Source of the DNA: Micromonospora parathelypteridis | Lineage (GTDB): Bacteria > Actinomycetota > Actinomycetes > Mycobacteriales > Micromonosporaceae | Length of the DNA stretch: 64,000 nucleotides | Direction: 5' to 3' | Assembly (NCBI RefSeq): GCF_014201145.1 | Contig: NZ_JACHDP010000001.1 | Span: 124,001-188,000 of the forward strand | Part shown: positions 26,973 through 36,212 of the stretch, in pieces | How positions within the stretch are numbered: position 1 is the stretch's first letter | Layout: the number at the start of each line of letters is the position of its first letter | Program-made: the position numbers and the translations under genes | Notes under the pieces: model-generated | Told to the model about the DNA's origin: nothing | The model's input: the letters and a program-made list of their open reading frames with translations, nothing else | Database searches by the model: none

Positions 26973-27533
26973 TCAGGCCTGGCGCAGCGGAGCCAGCGCG
27001 GTGCTCCAGGCGACCACCTGGTCGAGGGTGGTGGTCAGCGCGTCCTGCTGGAACTGGTTGGGCTTGAACACGCTGAAGTTCTCGAAGTCGGTGAAGAGCG
27101 ACAGCGCGACCTGCGAACGCACGTCGGCCATCTGAAGCTCGCCGGAGATCAGACGCAGGTGCTCCACGGCGCGCGCGCCGCCGACCGAGCCGTAGCTGAC
27201 GAAGCCGACGGCCTTGTTGTTCCACTCGGCGTACAGGAAGTCGATCGCGTTCTTCAGGGCACCCGAGGTGGAGTGGTTGTACTCGGGGGTGACGATGATG
27301 AACCCGTCGTACGAGGCGATCGTCTCGGCCCACCGCTTCGTGTGCGGCTGGGAGTACTGGCCCATCGACGGCGGGTAAGCCTCGTCGAGGTGCGGCAACT
27401 GGTAGTCAAGCAGGTCGATCAGCTCGTAATCCGCGTCGGAACGCTGCTTGGCGATCTCGAGCACCCAGCGAGCGACGGCTTCCCCGTTGCGCCCCGGGCG
27501 GGTGCTTCCGAGGATGATTCCGATCCTGGTCAT
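26973..27533 (-). CDS. NADPH-dependent FMN reductase family protein
   Basis: 186 aa flavodoxin-like fold. FMN phosphate loop GSTRPGRNGEAVARW near the N-terminus and the flavin-contacting TPEYNHSTSGALKNAIDFLY, characteristic of NADPH-dependent FMN / quinone / azo reductases. Cytoplasmic, likely reduces FMN, quinones or electrophiles. The ATG at 27533 has AAGGTG upstream; a start at 27596 would run through the operator region. It is divergent from a MarR gene with palindromes in between, so MarR repression relieved by a redox-active or phenolic ligand is likely. Confidence 0.88.
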   Translation of the reverse strand: MTRIGIILGSTRPGRNGEAVARWVLEIAKQRSDADYELIDLLDYQLPHLDEAYPPSMGQYSQPHTKRWAETIASYDGFIIVTPEYNHSTSGALKNAIDFLYAEWNNKAVGFVSYGSVGGARAVEHLRLISGELQMADVRSQVALSLFTDFENFSVFKPNQFQQDALTTTLDQVVAWSTALAPLRQA

Positions 27534-27581
27534 TTTGGCACCTTTCAGAAGTCCTTGCCTGGCGACGTGAACGCTAGCCGG

Positions 27582-27656
27582 TGCTTGATTGGTCAAGCAA
27601 ATGCTCTGAGCATGGTTACGATCACACTCAGAGTAGGCAGTTGCTCAGTCAAGCAA
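27582..27656. promoter_or_regulatory. MarR-type operator region
   Basis: Two related sites: TGCTTGATTGGTCAAGCA at 27582-27599 (7-bp arms) and TTGCTCAGTCAAGCAA at 27641-27656. They share GTCAAGCAA in direct orientation 56 bp apart. Between them CTCTGAG (27604-27610) is inverted at 27627-27633. The region separates the FMN reductase and MarR starts. MarR boxes of this TTGC/GCAA type are usual. Confidence 0.65.
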
Positions 27657-27663
27657 CTATGAT

Positions 27664-28143
27664 ATGAGGATGTCCGACCCCTCCGCAGAGCCGCTGCAAC
27701 CCCTCACGCCCGACGAGGAAGCCCTGGTCCGCGCCCTGGGCCACGTGATGTACGTGCTGCCCCGCACGATCGACGCCGACATGGTCAACGACCGTCAGCT
27801 GCCGCTCACCGAATACAGCGCACTGATGAACCTATCGGAGGCGCCGGGTCGGCGGATGCGGATGAACGAGCTCGCCTCGGCCTGCCACCTCTCGCTCAGC
27901 GGCATGACCCGCACCATCATCCGGCTGGAGACGCAGGGTCTGGTCAAGCGGGAGCGCTGCGAGGAGGACGCCCGGGGCTGGAACGCCGTCCTCACCGACG
28001 CGGGCTTCGCCCGCCTGGAGGAGTCCTGGCCCAGCCACCTGGCCGCCGTCCGCCGGCGGTTCCTGCAGCACTTCGAGGGCTTCGACCTCGCCCAGCTGGC
28101 CCGGGCGTTCCGCGGGGCGGGAACGCCCGGGACAACCGACTGA
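27664..28143 (+). CDS. MarR-family transcriptional regulator
   Basis: 159 aa with a central winged helix (LTEYSALMNLSEAPGRRMRMNELASACHLSLSGMTRTIIRLETQGLVKRERCEEDARGWNAVLTDAGFARLEE pattern, residues ~40-120), including the conserved DxRxx wing as EDARGWN. Probably a dimeric repressor of itself and of the divergent FMN reductase. The start is either ATG 27664 or ATG 27670; neither has a good SD, so the transcript may be leaderless. Confidence 0.88.
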   Translation: MRMSDPSAEPLQPLTPDEEALVRALGHVMYVLPRTIDADMVNDRQLPLTEYSALMNLSEAPGRRMRMNELASACHLSLSGMTRTIIRLETQGLVKRERCEEDARGWNAVLTDAGFARLEESWPSHLAAVRRRFLQHFEGFDLAQLARAFRGAGTPGTTD

Positions 28144-28176
28144 ACGACGCCCGACCGGCCCGCCCGGCCCGGAGGG

Positions 28177-28686
28177 TCAGCTGGGCAGCCGACCCTCCGC
28201 GACCAGCCCCCAGGCGAGGAGCCCGAACGCGGCGGTCGAGGCGACGGCGCGGACCACGTTGCCGCGTACCCAGGTGACCTCGAAGCGCGCCCGCAGCGCC
28301 GCGAGGTCGGTGACCCGGTCGACGTCGCCGACGCGGGCCAGGACGTTGTTGAGCGGTACGTTGACCACGGCGGTGACGCCGAGCACCACCACGTACAGCA
28401 CCAGCGCGGCCACGATCCACGGCAGCACCGCCCGGCGCTCGGCACCGAGGTGCAGCGCCGCCGCCAGCAGCGTGAACAGCAGCGCTCCCCCGAAGCAGAC
28501 GGCGAACCACCCGTTGAGGATCGACTCGTTGATCCGCTGCATGGCGAGCACCAGCGTCCGGTCGTCGGTGCGCCCCAGACCGGGCATGACCGCGTACGCG
28601 AAAGCGGCGAACAGCCCGGCGGTCAGGCCGGTGGTCAGGGTGGCGGCGAGCAGGCTGGCGGTACTCAGGAATCCCATGCTCCCCAT
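28177..28686 (-). CDS. DUF1772 membrane protein
   Basis: 169 aa with four hydrophobic helices: ~8-30, 60-80, 86-108 and 145-163. The DUF1772 pattern is visible as VNVPLNNVLA between helices 3 and 4. Related proteins occur near redox or anthrone-oxygenase-like genes but their role is unclear. It lies 41 bp beyond the DesD stop on the same strand and could be read from the siderophore operon, though nothing ties it to siderophore synthesis. Confidence 0.8.
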   Translation of the reverse strand: MGSMGFLSTASLLAATLTTGLTAGLFAAFAYAVMPGLGRTDDRTLVLAMQRINESILNGWFAVCFGGALLFTLLAAALHLGAERRAVLPWIVAALVLYVVVLGVTAVVNVPLNNVLARVGDVDRVTDLAALRARFEVTWVRGNVVRAVASTAAFGLLAWGLVAEGRLPS

Positions 28687-28726
28687 TGCACCCGTTCGGA
28701 CACGCCCGGACCAAACGCGCCAGCTG

Positions 28727-30565
28727 TCACCGGGCCGGGGCGTGGGCGGCCAGCGGGTTGGTGAGGGTGCCGACGAACTGGAGCGCGGCCGACGGGTCGG
28801 CCAGGTCGATCATCTGCTGGTTGTCGCGCAGCTGGAGTCGGTTGAGACAGGACAGCGTGAACTCCGGTGCGAACAGGTCGTAGTGGCGAACCCGCTCGGC
28901 CAGGTGCGGCACCCGCTCGAAGTAGTCGCTGGCGCAGGCCGCGACCGTCCGCCAGAAGTCGTCCTCGGCGAGCACACCGGCCTCGACCAGCACCGCGTTC
29001 AGGTGCCGCAGGAAGCAGTCCACCACGTCGGTGAAGATGGTCAGCAGCTTGGTGTCGTCGGGCACGTCGACCCGGATCCGCTCGACCGCGGCGGGCAGCT
29101 CGACCTCGGTGGTCATCACCGCGATCTCCTCGGCGATGTCCTTGAAGATCACCCGCTCCACGGTGTCCCGTTCGTCGAGGACCAGGATGACGTTCTCGCC
29201 GTGCGGCATGAAGGCCAGATCGTGGGCGTAGAAGCTGTGCAGCAGCGGGGTCAGGTAGGCGTCCAGGTAGCGGCGCAGCCACACCTCGGGCGCCAGCCCG
29301 GACCGGGCGATCAACGCCGCCGCCAGCGAGCCGCCGTCGCTGTCCACGTGCAGCAGCGCGGCCATCGTGGACAGTCGCCGTCCCGGCGCCAGGTCGGGCA
29401 CCGGGCTCTCCCGCCACAGAGCGGCGAACATCTTCCGGTACGGGGAGGTGCGGTCGGTCGCCGCCTCGTACTGCTGATGCCGGTAACCCACCGCGGCCCG
29501 CTCCCGGATGACGGTCAGGCCGGTGCCGGTCAGCACCTCGTCGCCGGCGATCAGGTCGGCCAACCAGTCGTTGATCGCCGGGGTGGCCGCCATGTAAGCG
29601 GCCGACAGCCCACGCATGAAGCCCATGTTCAGCACCGACAGCGCGGTCTTCACGTAGTGCCGGCTCGGCTCGGAGACGTTGAAGAAGGTGCGGATGGACT
29701 GCTGGGCGAGGTACACGTCCGGGCCGGGGCCGAGGTGCACCAGCCGGCGCGCGGCCAGCTCCCCGGCGAAGGTGACCGCCAGCTTGTTCCACCACTGCCA
29801 CGGGTGCGCCGGGATCAGGTGGTAGTCGGCGAGGTCCAGGCCGAGGCCGGCCATCGTGGCCGCGAACCGGGCCCGGGTCTCCGCGTCCAACTCGCCGTCG
29901 ATCAGCGTGTCGTAGTCGAGGTCGGCGGCGCTGCTGAACGTCGAGTGGTCGCGGTGCGCGGCGAGCCACTCCAGCCGGATCGGTGCGGCGGCCTCCGGGG
30001 CGTAGCTGTGGTACTCGTCGACGCCGAAGCCGAGCCGGCCGTTGTTGGCCACGAAGCAGGGGTGGCCCTCGGTCATCGACGTCTCGATGGTCTGGAAGTC
30101 CGCGTCGGCCAGCTCGGCGGCGCTCGGCGCGGCCTGGGCCAGCTTGTACGCGGTACCGGCCAGCGTCGAGGTGATCTCCTCCAGATAGACCGGGAGCACC
30201 CGCGCGGAGAGCCCCAGGGCGCCACGCAGCTCGATGATGAGGTCCACCGCGTCGGGCGGTAGCGAGTTGCCGTCGCGGTGCCGGGTGATGCTGTCCGCGT
30301 CGATCTGCCAGTGCGCCAGGGCGAGCACCCGCGCCGCGAACCGGTACGTGACCGCGCCGTCGTCGCTGCGGACCTCGTACCACTGCCGGTCGTCGGGGCC
30401 CGGCACGGGCTCCGGGGTGAGCAGCCGTTCGTGGGTGAACTCGGCGAGCGCCTTGCGGACCAGCAGCCGGTTGGCCCGGGCCCAGCGCTGCGGGGTGAGA
30501 TGCCCGACCGGGTCGCCGGAGGCGGCGAGCGCGGCGATCTGGGCGGGGACGGCGGTGGCGGTCAC
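28727..30565 (-). CDS. desD: DesD: NIS siderophore synthetase (IucA/IucC family)
   Basis: 612 aa, full length. The IucA/IucC core is seen in VEEGHPCFVANNGRLGF-like TEGHPCFVANNGRLGF, PAHPWQW and the C-terminal FhuF-like part with KTALSVLNMGFMRG and HGENVILVLDERD (ATP/metal-binding). In desferrioxamine biosynthesis this enzyme joins N-hydroxy-N-succinyl-cadaverine units and closes the ring by ATP-dependent amide formation. The GTG start overlaps the DesC stop (GTGA). Last core gene of the iron-regulated operon. Product identity (E, B or acylated variants) cannot be read from it alone. Confidence 0.93.
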   Translation of the reverse strand: MTATAVPAQIAALAASGDPVGHLTPQRWARANRLLVRKALAEFTHERLLTPEPVPGPDDRQWYEVRSDDGAVTYRFAARVLALAHWQIDADSITRHRDGNSLPPDAVDLIIELRGALGLSARVLPVYLEEITSTLAGTAYKLAQAAPSAAELADADFQTIETSMTEGHPCFVANNGRLGFGVDEYHSYAPEAAAPIRLEWLAAHRDHSTFSSAADLDYDTLIDGELDAETRARFAATMAGLGLDLADYHLIPAHPWQWWNKLAVTFAGELAARRLVHLGPGPDVYLAQQSIRTFFNVSEPSRHYVKTALSVLNMGFMRGLSAAYMAATPAINDWLADLIAGDEVLTGTGLTVIRERAAVGYRHQQYEAATDRTSPYRKMFAALWRESPVPDLAPGRRLSTMAALLHVDSDGGSLAAALIARSGLAPEVWLRRYLDAYLTPLLHSFYAHDLAFMPHGENVILVLDERDTVERVIFKDIAEEIAVMTTEVELPAAVERIRVDVPDDTKLLTIFTDVVDCFLRHLNAVLVEAGVLAEDDFWRTVAACASDYFERVPHLAERVRHYDLFAPEFTLSCLNRLQLRDNQQMIDLADPSAALQFVGTLTNPLAAHAPAR

Positions 30566-31155
30566 GCCGGGGCTCCTTCGATTCGGGTGGTATCAGCGCG
30601 CTCGGCGGCGGCCTGGAACTGTGCCCGGGTGCAGACGCTGAGCAGCGCCTCCTTCTCGGGCTTGGCGATCGGGCCGACGACCTCGAAGCCGACGGCGGCG
30701 TTCAACGCGTGCACGGCGGTGTTGCGCACGTCCGGCTCGACCACCACCCGCCTGATCGCCGGGTCGGCGAAGAGCCAGGCCATGACCGTGCCGAGCACGG
30801 CCCGGGTGAAGCCGTGCACCGGTGTGCCGACGGGCGCGCAGAGGAAGTGCATGCCCACGTCACCGAGCTGGTGGTCGTAGAGACCGACCAGCTCGACGTG
30901 GTCCGGGTCGTAGCGTTCGGCGAGGAACGCGGGACTCCCCCGCCACAGCCCGAGGTACGCGTCGTGGTGCGGGTGCTCGGCGATGCGCTGGTACTCCTCG
31001 GTCACCTGGGCCTCGTCGGCGTCCTGCATCAGCCAGAACGCCGCCTTCGGATGGGTCACCCAGGTGCGCACCAGCGCGGCGTCGGCGACCGGGTCGAGCG
31101 GACGCAGCGCGAACTCGCCGAGCCGATCGTCGGCGTGGGTGAAGACGATGCTCAC
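30562..31155 (-). CDS. desC: DesC: siderophore acyl-CoA transferase (GNAT, AlcB-like)
   Basis: 197 aa. Acetyltransf_8-type fold: [27 protein letters not shown] at the N-terminus, [32 protein letters not shown] and [22 protein letters not shown] as the acyl-CoA-binding half. It transfers succinyl, acetyl or other acyl groups to N-hydroxycadaverine. GTG start overlapping the DesB stop. A second protein of the same family, at 40156, ends the divergent operon. Confidence 0.92.
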   Translation of the reverse strand: MSIVFTHADDRLGEFALRPLDPVADAALVRTWVTHPKAAFWLMQDADEAQVTEEYQRIAEHPHHDAYLGLWRGSPAFLAERYDPDHVELVGLYDHQLGDVGMHFLCAPVGTPVHGFTRAVLGTVMAWLFADPAIRRVVVEPDVRNTAVHALNAAVGFEVVGPIAKPEKEALLSVCTRAQFQAAAERADTTRIEGAPA

Positions 31156-32429
31156 GACGTCACCCCGAACTCCTGGAAGGTGATGCTCTTCTCGATCGGG
31201 TAGTGCTCCCGGCCGAGCAGCTCGCGGATGATCCAGGAGTTGCGGTAGGCGCCCATGCCCAGGTCCGGTGAGGTGATGCTGTGCGTGTGGGTGCCCGCGT
31301 TCTGCAGGAAGATACCCCGCCCGCTGTGGTCGATGCTGTAGTTGCGGGCCACGTCGAAGCGGCCGTGCGCGTCCCAGCGGATCCGCTCGTGCACCGGCGC
31401 GAGGAACTCCGGCACCCGGTAGCGGTAGCCGGTGGCGAAGACGAGGCCCTCGGTACGCAGGGCGTAGTCCCGCTCCTGCTCGACCTGACGCAACCTGAGC
31501 GTGTACTCCCCGTCCTGGTAGCCGGCGCCGACCAGCTCGGTGTTGGTGAGCAGGCGGGTGTTCACCGGTTTGTCGACGCTGTGCGCGTACAGCAGGTCGA
31601 AGATGTCGTTGATCAGGTCGGCGTTGATCCCCTTGAACAGGCCCTTCTGATCGGACTCCAGCCGGTAGCGGGTCGCCTCGGGCAGCGCGTGGAAGTAGTC
31701 CACGTAGTCCGGTGAGGTCATCTCCAGCGTCAGCTTGGTGTATTCGAGCGGGAAGAACCGCGGCGAACGCGTCACCCAGTTGAGCTGGTAGCCGTACCGG
31801 TCGATGTCGCCGAGCAGGTCGTGGTAGATCTCGGCGGCGCTCTGCCCGCTGCCCACCACGGTGATGCTGCGCTTGGTGCGCAGTGTCGTCCGGTGCTCCA
31901 GGTAGCGGGAGTTGTGCACAGCGTCGCCCGGCAGGTCGGCGACAGCGTCGGGCAGGTGTGGCGGGGTGCCGGTGCCGAGCACCAGGTGCCGGGCCCGATA
32001 CTCGACGGTCTCCCCCGTGCCCGTGCTGGCCCGCACCACGTACCGCTCGTCGGTGGCGTCGTACTCCACGGTGGTGACGGTCTGACCGAAGCGCAGGTTC
32101 GGCAGCTTCGCCGCCGCCCACCGGCAGTACGCGTCGTACTCGCTGCGCAGCGGGTAGAAGCTCTCCCGGATGTAGAACGGGTAGAGCCTGCCGATCTCCT
32201 TGAGGTAGTTGAGGAAGGAGTACGGCGACGTCGGATCGGCGAGGCTGACCAGGTCGGCGATGAACGGGGTCTGCAACCGGGCTGATTCCAGCAACATGCC
32301 GGGGTGCCAGGCGAGGCTCGGCCGGGCCTCCAGGAACACCCCGTCCAGCTCGTCGATCGGCGCGGTGAGGCAGGCCAGACCCAGGTTGTACGGGCCGAGC
32401 CCGACGGCGATGAAGTCGTGGGTGGACAT
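31152..32429 (-). CDS. desB: DesB: cadaverine/lysine N-hydroxylase (flavin N-monooxygenase)
   Basis: 425 aa. FAD site [13 protein letters not shown] near residue 8-20, NADPH site [16 protein letters not shown], and the C-terminal [13 protein letters not shown], the complete pattern of lysine/ornithine/cadaverine N-monooxygenases. It hydroxylates the terminal amine of cadaverine using O2 and NADPH. The ATG at 32429 is chosen because GGAG lies 9 nt upstream; ATGs at 32441 and 32447 lack SDs. It follows DesA after 23 bp. Confidence 0.93.
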   Translation of the reverse strand: MSTHDFIAVGLGPYNLGLACLTAPIDELDGVFLEARPSLAWHPGMLLESARLQTPFIADLVSLADPTSPYSFLNYLKEIGRLYPFYIRESFYPLRSEYDAYCRWAAAKLPNLRFGQTVTTVEYDATDERYVVRASTGTGETVEYRARHLVLGTGTPPHLPDAVADLPGDAVHNSRYLEHRTTLRTKRSITVVGSGQSAAEIYHDLLGDIDRYGYQLNWVTRSPRFFPLEYTKLTLEMTSPDYVDYFHALPEATRYRLESDQKGLFKGINADLINDIFDLLYAHSVDKPVNTRLLTNTELVGAGYQDGEYTLRLRQVEQERDYALRTEGLVFATGYRYRVPEFLAPVHERIRWDAHGRFDVARNYSIDHSGRGIFLQNAGTHTHSITSPDLGMGAYRNSWIIRELLGREHYPIEKSITFQEFGVTS

Positions 32430-32452
32430 CGAGGTCTCCATGGTCATCGGCG

Positions 32453-33991
32453 TCAGCCGACGGGGCAGGTCAGGTCGGCGGCGACGTGGTCGTGCACGTA
32501 CCGGCCGGCGTGGCTGGCGATCAGGTCGAGCACCTGGCCGACGTCGTCGACGGTGGTGGCCGGGTTGAGCAGGGTGAACTTGAGGAAGTGCCGGCCGTCG
32601 ACGCGGGTCCCGGCGACCACGGCGAGGCCGGACGCCGCGAGGGCCTCCCGGGCGTGCAGGTTGGCGGCGTCGGCCAGCTCCCGGCCCGGGCCGGTGGGCA
32701 GGTAGCGGAAGACCACCGTGCTCAGCTCGGAGCGGGTCACCACCTCGAAGCGCGGGTCCTCGCTGACCAACTGCCAGGCGTCGGCGGCCCGGTCGACCAC
32801 CTCGTCGAAGAGCGAGCCGAGCGCGTCCGGACCCATCACCCGCAGGGTCAGCCAGAGCTTCAGAGCGTCGAAGCGGCGGGTGGTCTGCAGGCTCTTGTCG
32901 ACCTGGTTGGGGATGCGCTGCTCCACCATCCTGGCCGGGTTGAGGTAGTCGGCGTGGTAGGTGGCGTGCCGCAGCGCCCGCCGGTCGCGGACCAGCAGCG
33001 CGCTGGAGCTGACCGGCTGGAAGAACGACTTGTGGAAGTCGACGGTCACCGAGTTGGCCCGCTCGATGCCGTCGAGCAGGTGCCGCCGCGTCGGCGAGAC
33101 GAGCAGACCGCAGCCGTACGCGGCGTCGACGTGCAGCCAGACGTCGGCCGCCGCGCAGATCCCGGCCAGGTCGATGAGCGGGTCGATGGAGCCGAAGTCG
33201 GTGGTGCCGGCGGTGCCGACGACGGCCATCACCACCAGTCCGGCCTGCCGGCACCGTGCGATCTCCTCGCGGACGGCGGCCGGCCGGATCCGCCGGCGGG
33301 CGTCGGTGGGCACCGCGATCACCGCGTCCGGGGCGAGGCCGAGCAGCTTCGCCGACTTCTGCACGCTGAAGTGACCGGCCGCGGAGGTGAGGACGCGCAG
33401 CCGGGGCAGCAGCTCGGCGCGCGCGGCCGGGCCGATCGCCTCGGCGCACGCCTCCTCCCGGGCCAGCAGCAGCGCCTGGAGGTTGGACTGGCTGCCACCG
33501 CTGGTGAAGACGCCGTCCGCGGCGGGACCGAGGCCGATCCGCTCGGCGGTCCAGTCGATCAGCCGCCGTTCGATGAGGGTGGCCCCGGCGCTCTGGTCCC
33601 AGGTGTCCAGTGACGAGTTCACGGCGGTGAGCACCGCCTCGCCGAGCAGCGCCGGGATCGCCACCGGGCAGTTGAGGTGGGCGAGGTAGCGGGGGTGGTG
33701 GAACCAGACGGCGTCGCGCAGGTAGACGTCCTCCAGCTCGTCCAGCGCGGCACGGGCGTCGCCCAGCGGCCGGTCCAGGTCCACCCGGTCTACCAGGGGG
33801 GACAGCTCGGCCGGGGTGATCCCGGTGCCGGGACGATCCACGGTGGCCACCCGGCGGGCAACCCGGTCGACGCCGTCGGCGATCGTCTGCCGGTATTGCT
33901 CGACCGAGCCGTCATGCAGCAGGTGGGCCCGCGCAGCGGATGGCGCCAGGGGCGCCACGGTGGTCTCGACGGGGTACGTCGGCACAGTCAT
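32453..33991 (-). CDS. desA: DesA: PLP-dependent lysine decarboxylase
   Basis: 512 aa, group II decarboxylase (DDC) fold. The PLP lysine is in [21 protein letters not shown], with [11 protein letters not shown] (Asp that contacts PLP nitrogen) and [20 protein letters not shown]. It forms cadaverine from lysine, committing carbon to desferrioxamine. Start at 33991, four bases after the binding-protein stop, so the two are tightly coupled. Confidence 0.93.
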   Translation of the reverse strand: MTVPTYPVETTVAPLAPSAARAHLLHDGSVEQYRQTIADGVDRVARRVATVDRPGTGITPAELSPLVDRVDLDRPLGDARAALDELEDVYLRDAVWFHHPRYLAHLNCPVAIPALLGEAVLTAVNSSLDTWDQSAGATLIERRLIDWTAERIGLGPAADGVFTSGGSQSNLQALLLAREEACAEAIGPAARAELLPRLRVLTSAAGHFSVQKSAKLLGLAPDAVIAVPTDARRRIRPAAVREEIARCRQAGLVVMAVVGTAGTTDFGSIDPLIDLAGICAAADVWLHVDAAYGCGLLVSPTRRHLLDGIERANSVTVDFHKSFFQPVSSSALLVRDRRALRHATYHADYLNPARMVEQRIPNQVDKSLQTTRRFDALKLWLTLRVMGPDALGSLFDEVVDRAADAWQLVSEDPRFEVVTRSELSTVVFRYLPTGPGRELADAANLHAREALAASGLAVVAGTRVDGRHFLKFTLLNPATTVDDVGQVLDLIASHAGRYVHDHVAADLTCPVG

Positions 33992-33995
33992 GGTG

Positions 33996-35027
33996 TCAGC
34001 TGACCTTCTTCGCGGCGCGGATGGCGGTGGCGAGGTTCTCCAGCAACGGTGCGGAGCCGGCGTACGAGAAGCGGGGCACCGCGTCCCACGCGGTCACCTG
34101 GTTGGCCTTGACCGCCGGCAGCTGCTGCCAGGTCGGCTTGGCGGTGAGGTCCTTGGGCTGCAGGGCGGTGCTGCGGTTGTCCAGCAGGATCAGGTCGGCC
34201 GGGAACTTGCCGGTGCTCTCCCAGCTCAGCGCCTCGAAGTAGTCGCCGGCTTCGAGCTTGGTGGGGACCACGATGTCGACGCCCAGCTCCGCGAAGTACA
34301 TCAGGTCGGTGCTGACCTTCGGGTTGGAGACGTAGAAGAGGTCGGGGCTGCCGGAGCAGGCCATCACCTTGATCCCGGGGTTGGCCTTGACGGCCTGCCG
34401 GACCGCTTCGGAGGCGGCGTCGAAGCGCGCCTTCCCGTCGGTGACCTTCTTCGCGGACAGGTCCGCGCCGAGCGACTCGGCCAGCGCGGCGTACCGCTCG
34501 ATGGGCTTGGTCATCGGCACGCGGGCGGTGGTGATCGCCACGCTGGGCGCGAGCGGAAGGATCTTGTCCTTGCTCTCGTCCGGCACGTACCAGAGGGCGT
34601 CCGGGTCGTACATGTGGGTTACCAGCAACTCGGGGCGCAGCGCCGCGTACTTCTCCAGGCTGAACTCGCCCCACACGTTGCCGAGGATCTCGACGGCCTC
34701 GATGTTCAGGTCGCCGGCCTGCGGGTCGGCCGTTCCGTCGGCACGTTTGGTTTCCCCGAAGACGCCGACGAGTTGCTTGTCGAGACCGAAATCGATCAGG
34801 GCTGCCGCGACTCCGGTGAAGGCCACCACGCGGGCCGGACGGGTCGCCGCCTCGACCTTCTTGGCGCGGTCGTCGGTAAACGACCAGGGGCCACTTCCGG
34901 TGCCGGCAACGGGTTTCGCGGTGTCGTCCTTGCCGCAGCCGGCGAGCAGGGCGGCCAGCGTGGCGGCGCCACCGGCGGCCAGGAGGCCACGGCGGGAGAG
35001 ACGGCGGGCGGACAGGGCATCGGGCAT
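33996..35027 (-). CDS. Fe(III)-siderophore ABC transporter substrate-binding lipoprotein
   Basis: 343 aa. Signal peptide with a twin-arginine-like RRLSRRGLLAAGG and lipobox LLAGCGK, so exported and lipid-anchored. The mature part has the FecB/TroA fold: ARVVAFTGVAAALIDFGLDKQLVGVFGE and RPELLVTHMYD. It heads the operon with desABCD, so it most likely binds the desferrioxamine-type product. The partner permeases and ATPase are in the divergent operon at 35100-38091. Transcribed from the iron-box promoter at 35079-35106. Confidence 0.92.
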   Translation of the reverse strand: MPDALSARRLSRRGLLAAGGAATLAALLAGCGKDDTAKPVAGTGSGPWSFTDDRAKKVEAATRPARVVAFTGVAAALIDFGLDKQLVGVFGETKRADGTADPQAGDLNIEAVEILGNVWGEFSLEKYAALRPELLVTHMYDPDALWYVPDESKDKILPLAPSVAITTARVPMTKPIERYAALAESLGADLSAKKVTDGKARFDAASEAVRQAVKANPGIKVMACSGSPDLFYVSNPKVSTDLMYFAELGVDIVVPTKLEAGDYFEALSWESTGKFPADLILLDNRSTALQPKDLTAKPTWQQLPAVKANQVTAWDAVPRFSYAGSAPLLENLATAIRAAKKVS

Positions 35028-35076
35028 GGTGTTGTCTTTCGATCAGGGTTGGTCGGGTTCGACCGGGGCAGCGGGG

Positions 35077-35095
35077 TTAGGTTAGCCTAACCTCG
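35077..35095. promoter_or_regulatory. Iron box (DmdR/IdeR type)
   Basis: TTAGGTTAGCCTAACCTCG: the left half and core match the actinobacterial consensus TTAGGTTAGSCTAACCTAA exactly, with two mismatches at the right end. It lies between the divergent siderophore operons, so Fe2+-bound DmdR1/IdeR should repress both. Confidence 0.92.
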
Positions 35096-35106
35096 GTTAT
35101 TGTCAA
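35079..35106 (-). promoter_or_regulatory. Promoter of the binding-protein/desABCD operon
   Basis: On the minus strand a perfect -35 TTGACA (35106-35101), a 16-bp spacer and a -10 TAACCT (35084-35079). The iron box covers the spacer and the -10, the classical arrangement for iron repression. A transcript would start near 35072, about 45 bases before the ATG at 35027. Confidence 0.7.
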
Positions 35107-36212
35107 CAGCGGTTCGCCGCGTCGCCACCACCCCGGAGCCCACACTGGACGCCACACCCACCGTCACCAGGCCGGCACCATCGGTGCCAGCCAGGGACAC
35201 GCCCGTACCCCCGGCGCGGCGCGGCCGTCACGCGGCCCGCGCCGCCGGCCTGGTCGCCGCCGTGGCGCTGCTCGGCGTGATCGTGGTGCTCAGCATCGCG
35301 GTCGGAGCGAAGGCCATGCCGCTCGCCGACGTCTGGTCCGGGCTGCTGCAACGCGACGCCACGGAGTACGCCGTGGTGCACCGGATGCGCCTGCCGCGTA
35401 CCCTGCTCGGGCTGCTTGCCGGAGCCGCGCTCGGCGTGGCCGGCGCGGTCATGCAGGCCCTCACCCGCAACCCCCTCGCTGACCCCGGGCTGCTCGGTAT
35501 CAACGCCGGCGCGTCCGCGGCCGTCGCCACCGCCGCCGCCTTCCTGGGCGTCACCGCCGTCGGCGGATACGTCTGGTTCGCGATGCTCGGCGCGGCGGTG
35601 GTGACCGCGCTCGTCTACGCCGTCGGCGGCGGACGGGGCGCCACCCCGGCCCGCCTCGCGCTCGCCGGTGCGGCGCTCAACGCCACCCTCTACTCGTACG
35701 TCAGCGCGGTGATGCTGCTGGACACGGCCTCGCTGGAGCGGCTGCGGTTCTGGACGGTCGGCTCGCTGGCCAGCGCGGACTCCGCGACCGTGACGCGGGT
35801 GCTGCCGTTCATCCTGGTCGGCCTGCTGGTGGCGCTCGCCGCCGCCCGCCCGCTGAACGCGCTCGCCCTCGGCGACGACGCGGCCAGGGCGCTCGGCGCC
35901 CGACCCGCGCTGATCCGCGCCGCCGTGATCGTCGCGGTCACGCTGCTCTGCGGTGCGGCGACAGCGGCGTGCGGCCCGATCGTCTTCGTCGGGCTGCTCG
36001 TGCCGCACCTGGTACGCGCACTGACCGGCCCGGACCTGCGCTGGCTGCTGCCGTACTGCGCGGTGCTCGCGCCGGTGCTGCTGCTCGGCGCCGACGTGCT
36101 GGGCCGGGTGCTGGGCCGCCCCGGGGAGCTTCAGGTCGGCATGGTGACCGCCGTGCTGGGCGGCCCGCTCTTCCTGTGGCTGGTCGCTCGTGGACGGGTG
36201 GCTCATCCGTGA
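35100..36212 (+). CDS. Fe(III)-siderophore ABC transporter permease, FecCD family
   Basis: 370 aa if it starts at the TTG at 35100; about 9-10 membrane helices begin at residue ~48. FecCD signatures RMRLPRTLLGLLAGAALGVAGAVMQALTRNPLADPGLLGINAGAS and CGPIVFVGLLVPHLVR are intact. The TTG lies only 5 bases after the iron box, which would imply a leaderless mRNA; a GTG at 35184 still before the first helix is the main alternative. First gene of the plus-strand uptake operon. Confidence 0.88.
   Translation: MSTAVRRVATTPEPTLDATPTVTRPAPSVPARDTPVPPARRGRHAARAAGLVAAVALLGVIVVLSIAVGAKAMPLADVWSGLLQRDATEYAVVHRMRLPRTLLGLLAGAALGVAGAVMQALTRNPLADPGLLGINAGASAAVATAAAFLGVTAVGGYVWFAMLGAAVVTALVYAVGGGRGATPARLALAGAALNATLYSYVSAVMLLDTASLERLRFWTVGSLASADSATVTRVLPFILVGLLVALAAARPLNALALGDDAARALGARPALIRAAVIVAVTLLCGAATAACGPIVFVGLLVPHLVRALTGPDLRWLLPYCAVLAPVLLLGADVLGRVLGRPGELQVGMVTAVLGGPLFLWLVARGRVAHP

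Noticed and set aside
30562..32121. Long frame that would extend DesC to 519 residues
   Set aside because: The extra part is DesB read in the wrong frame; GTG 31155 overlaps the DesB stop in the usual way.
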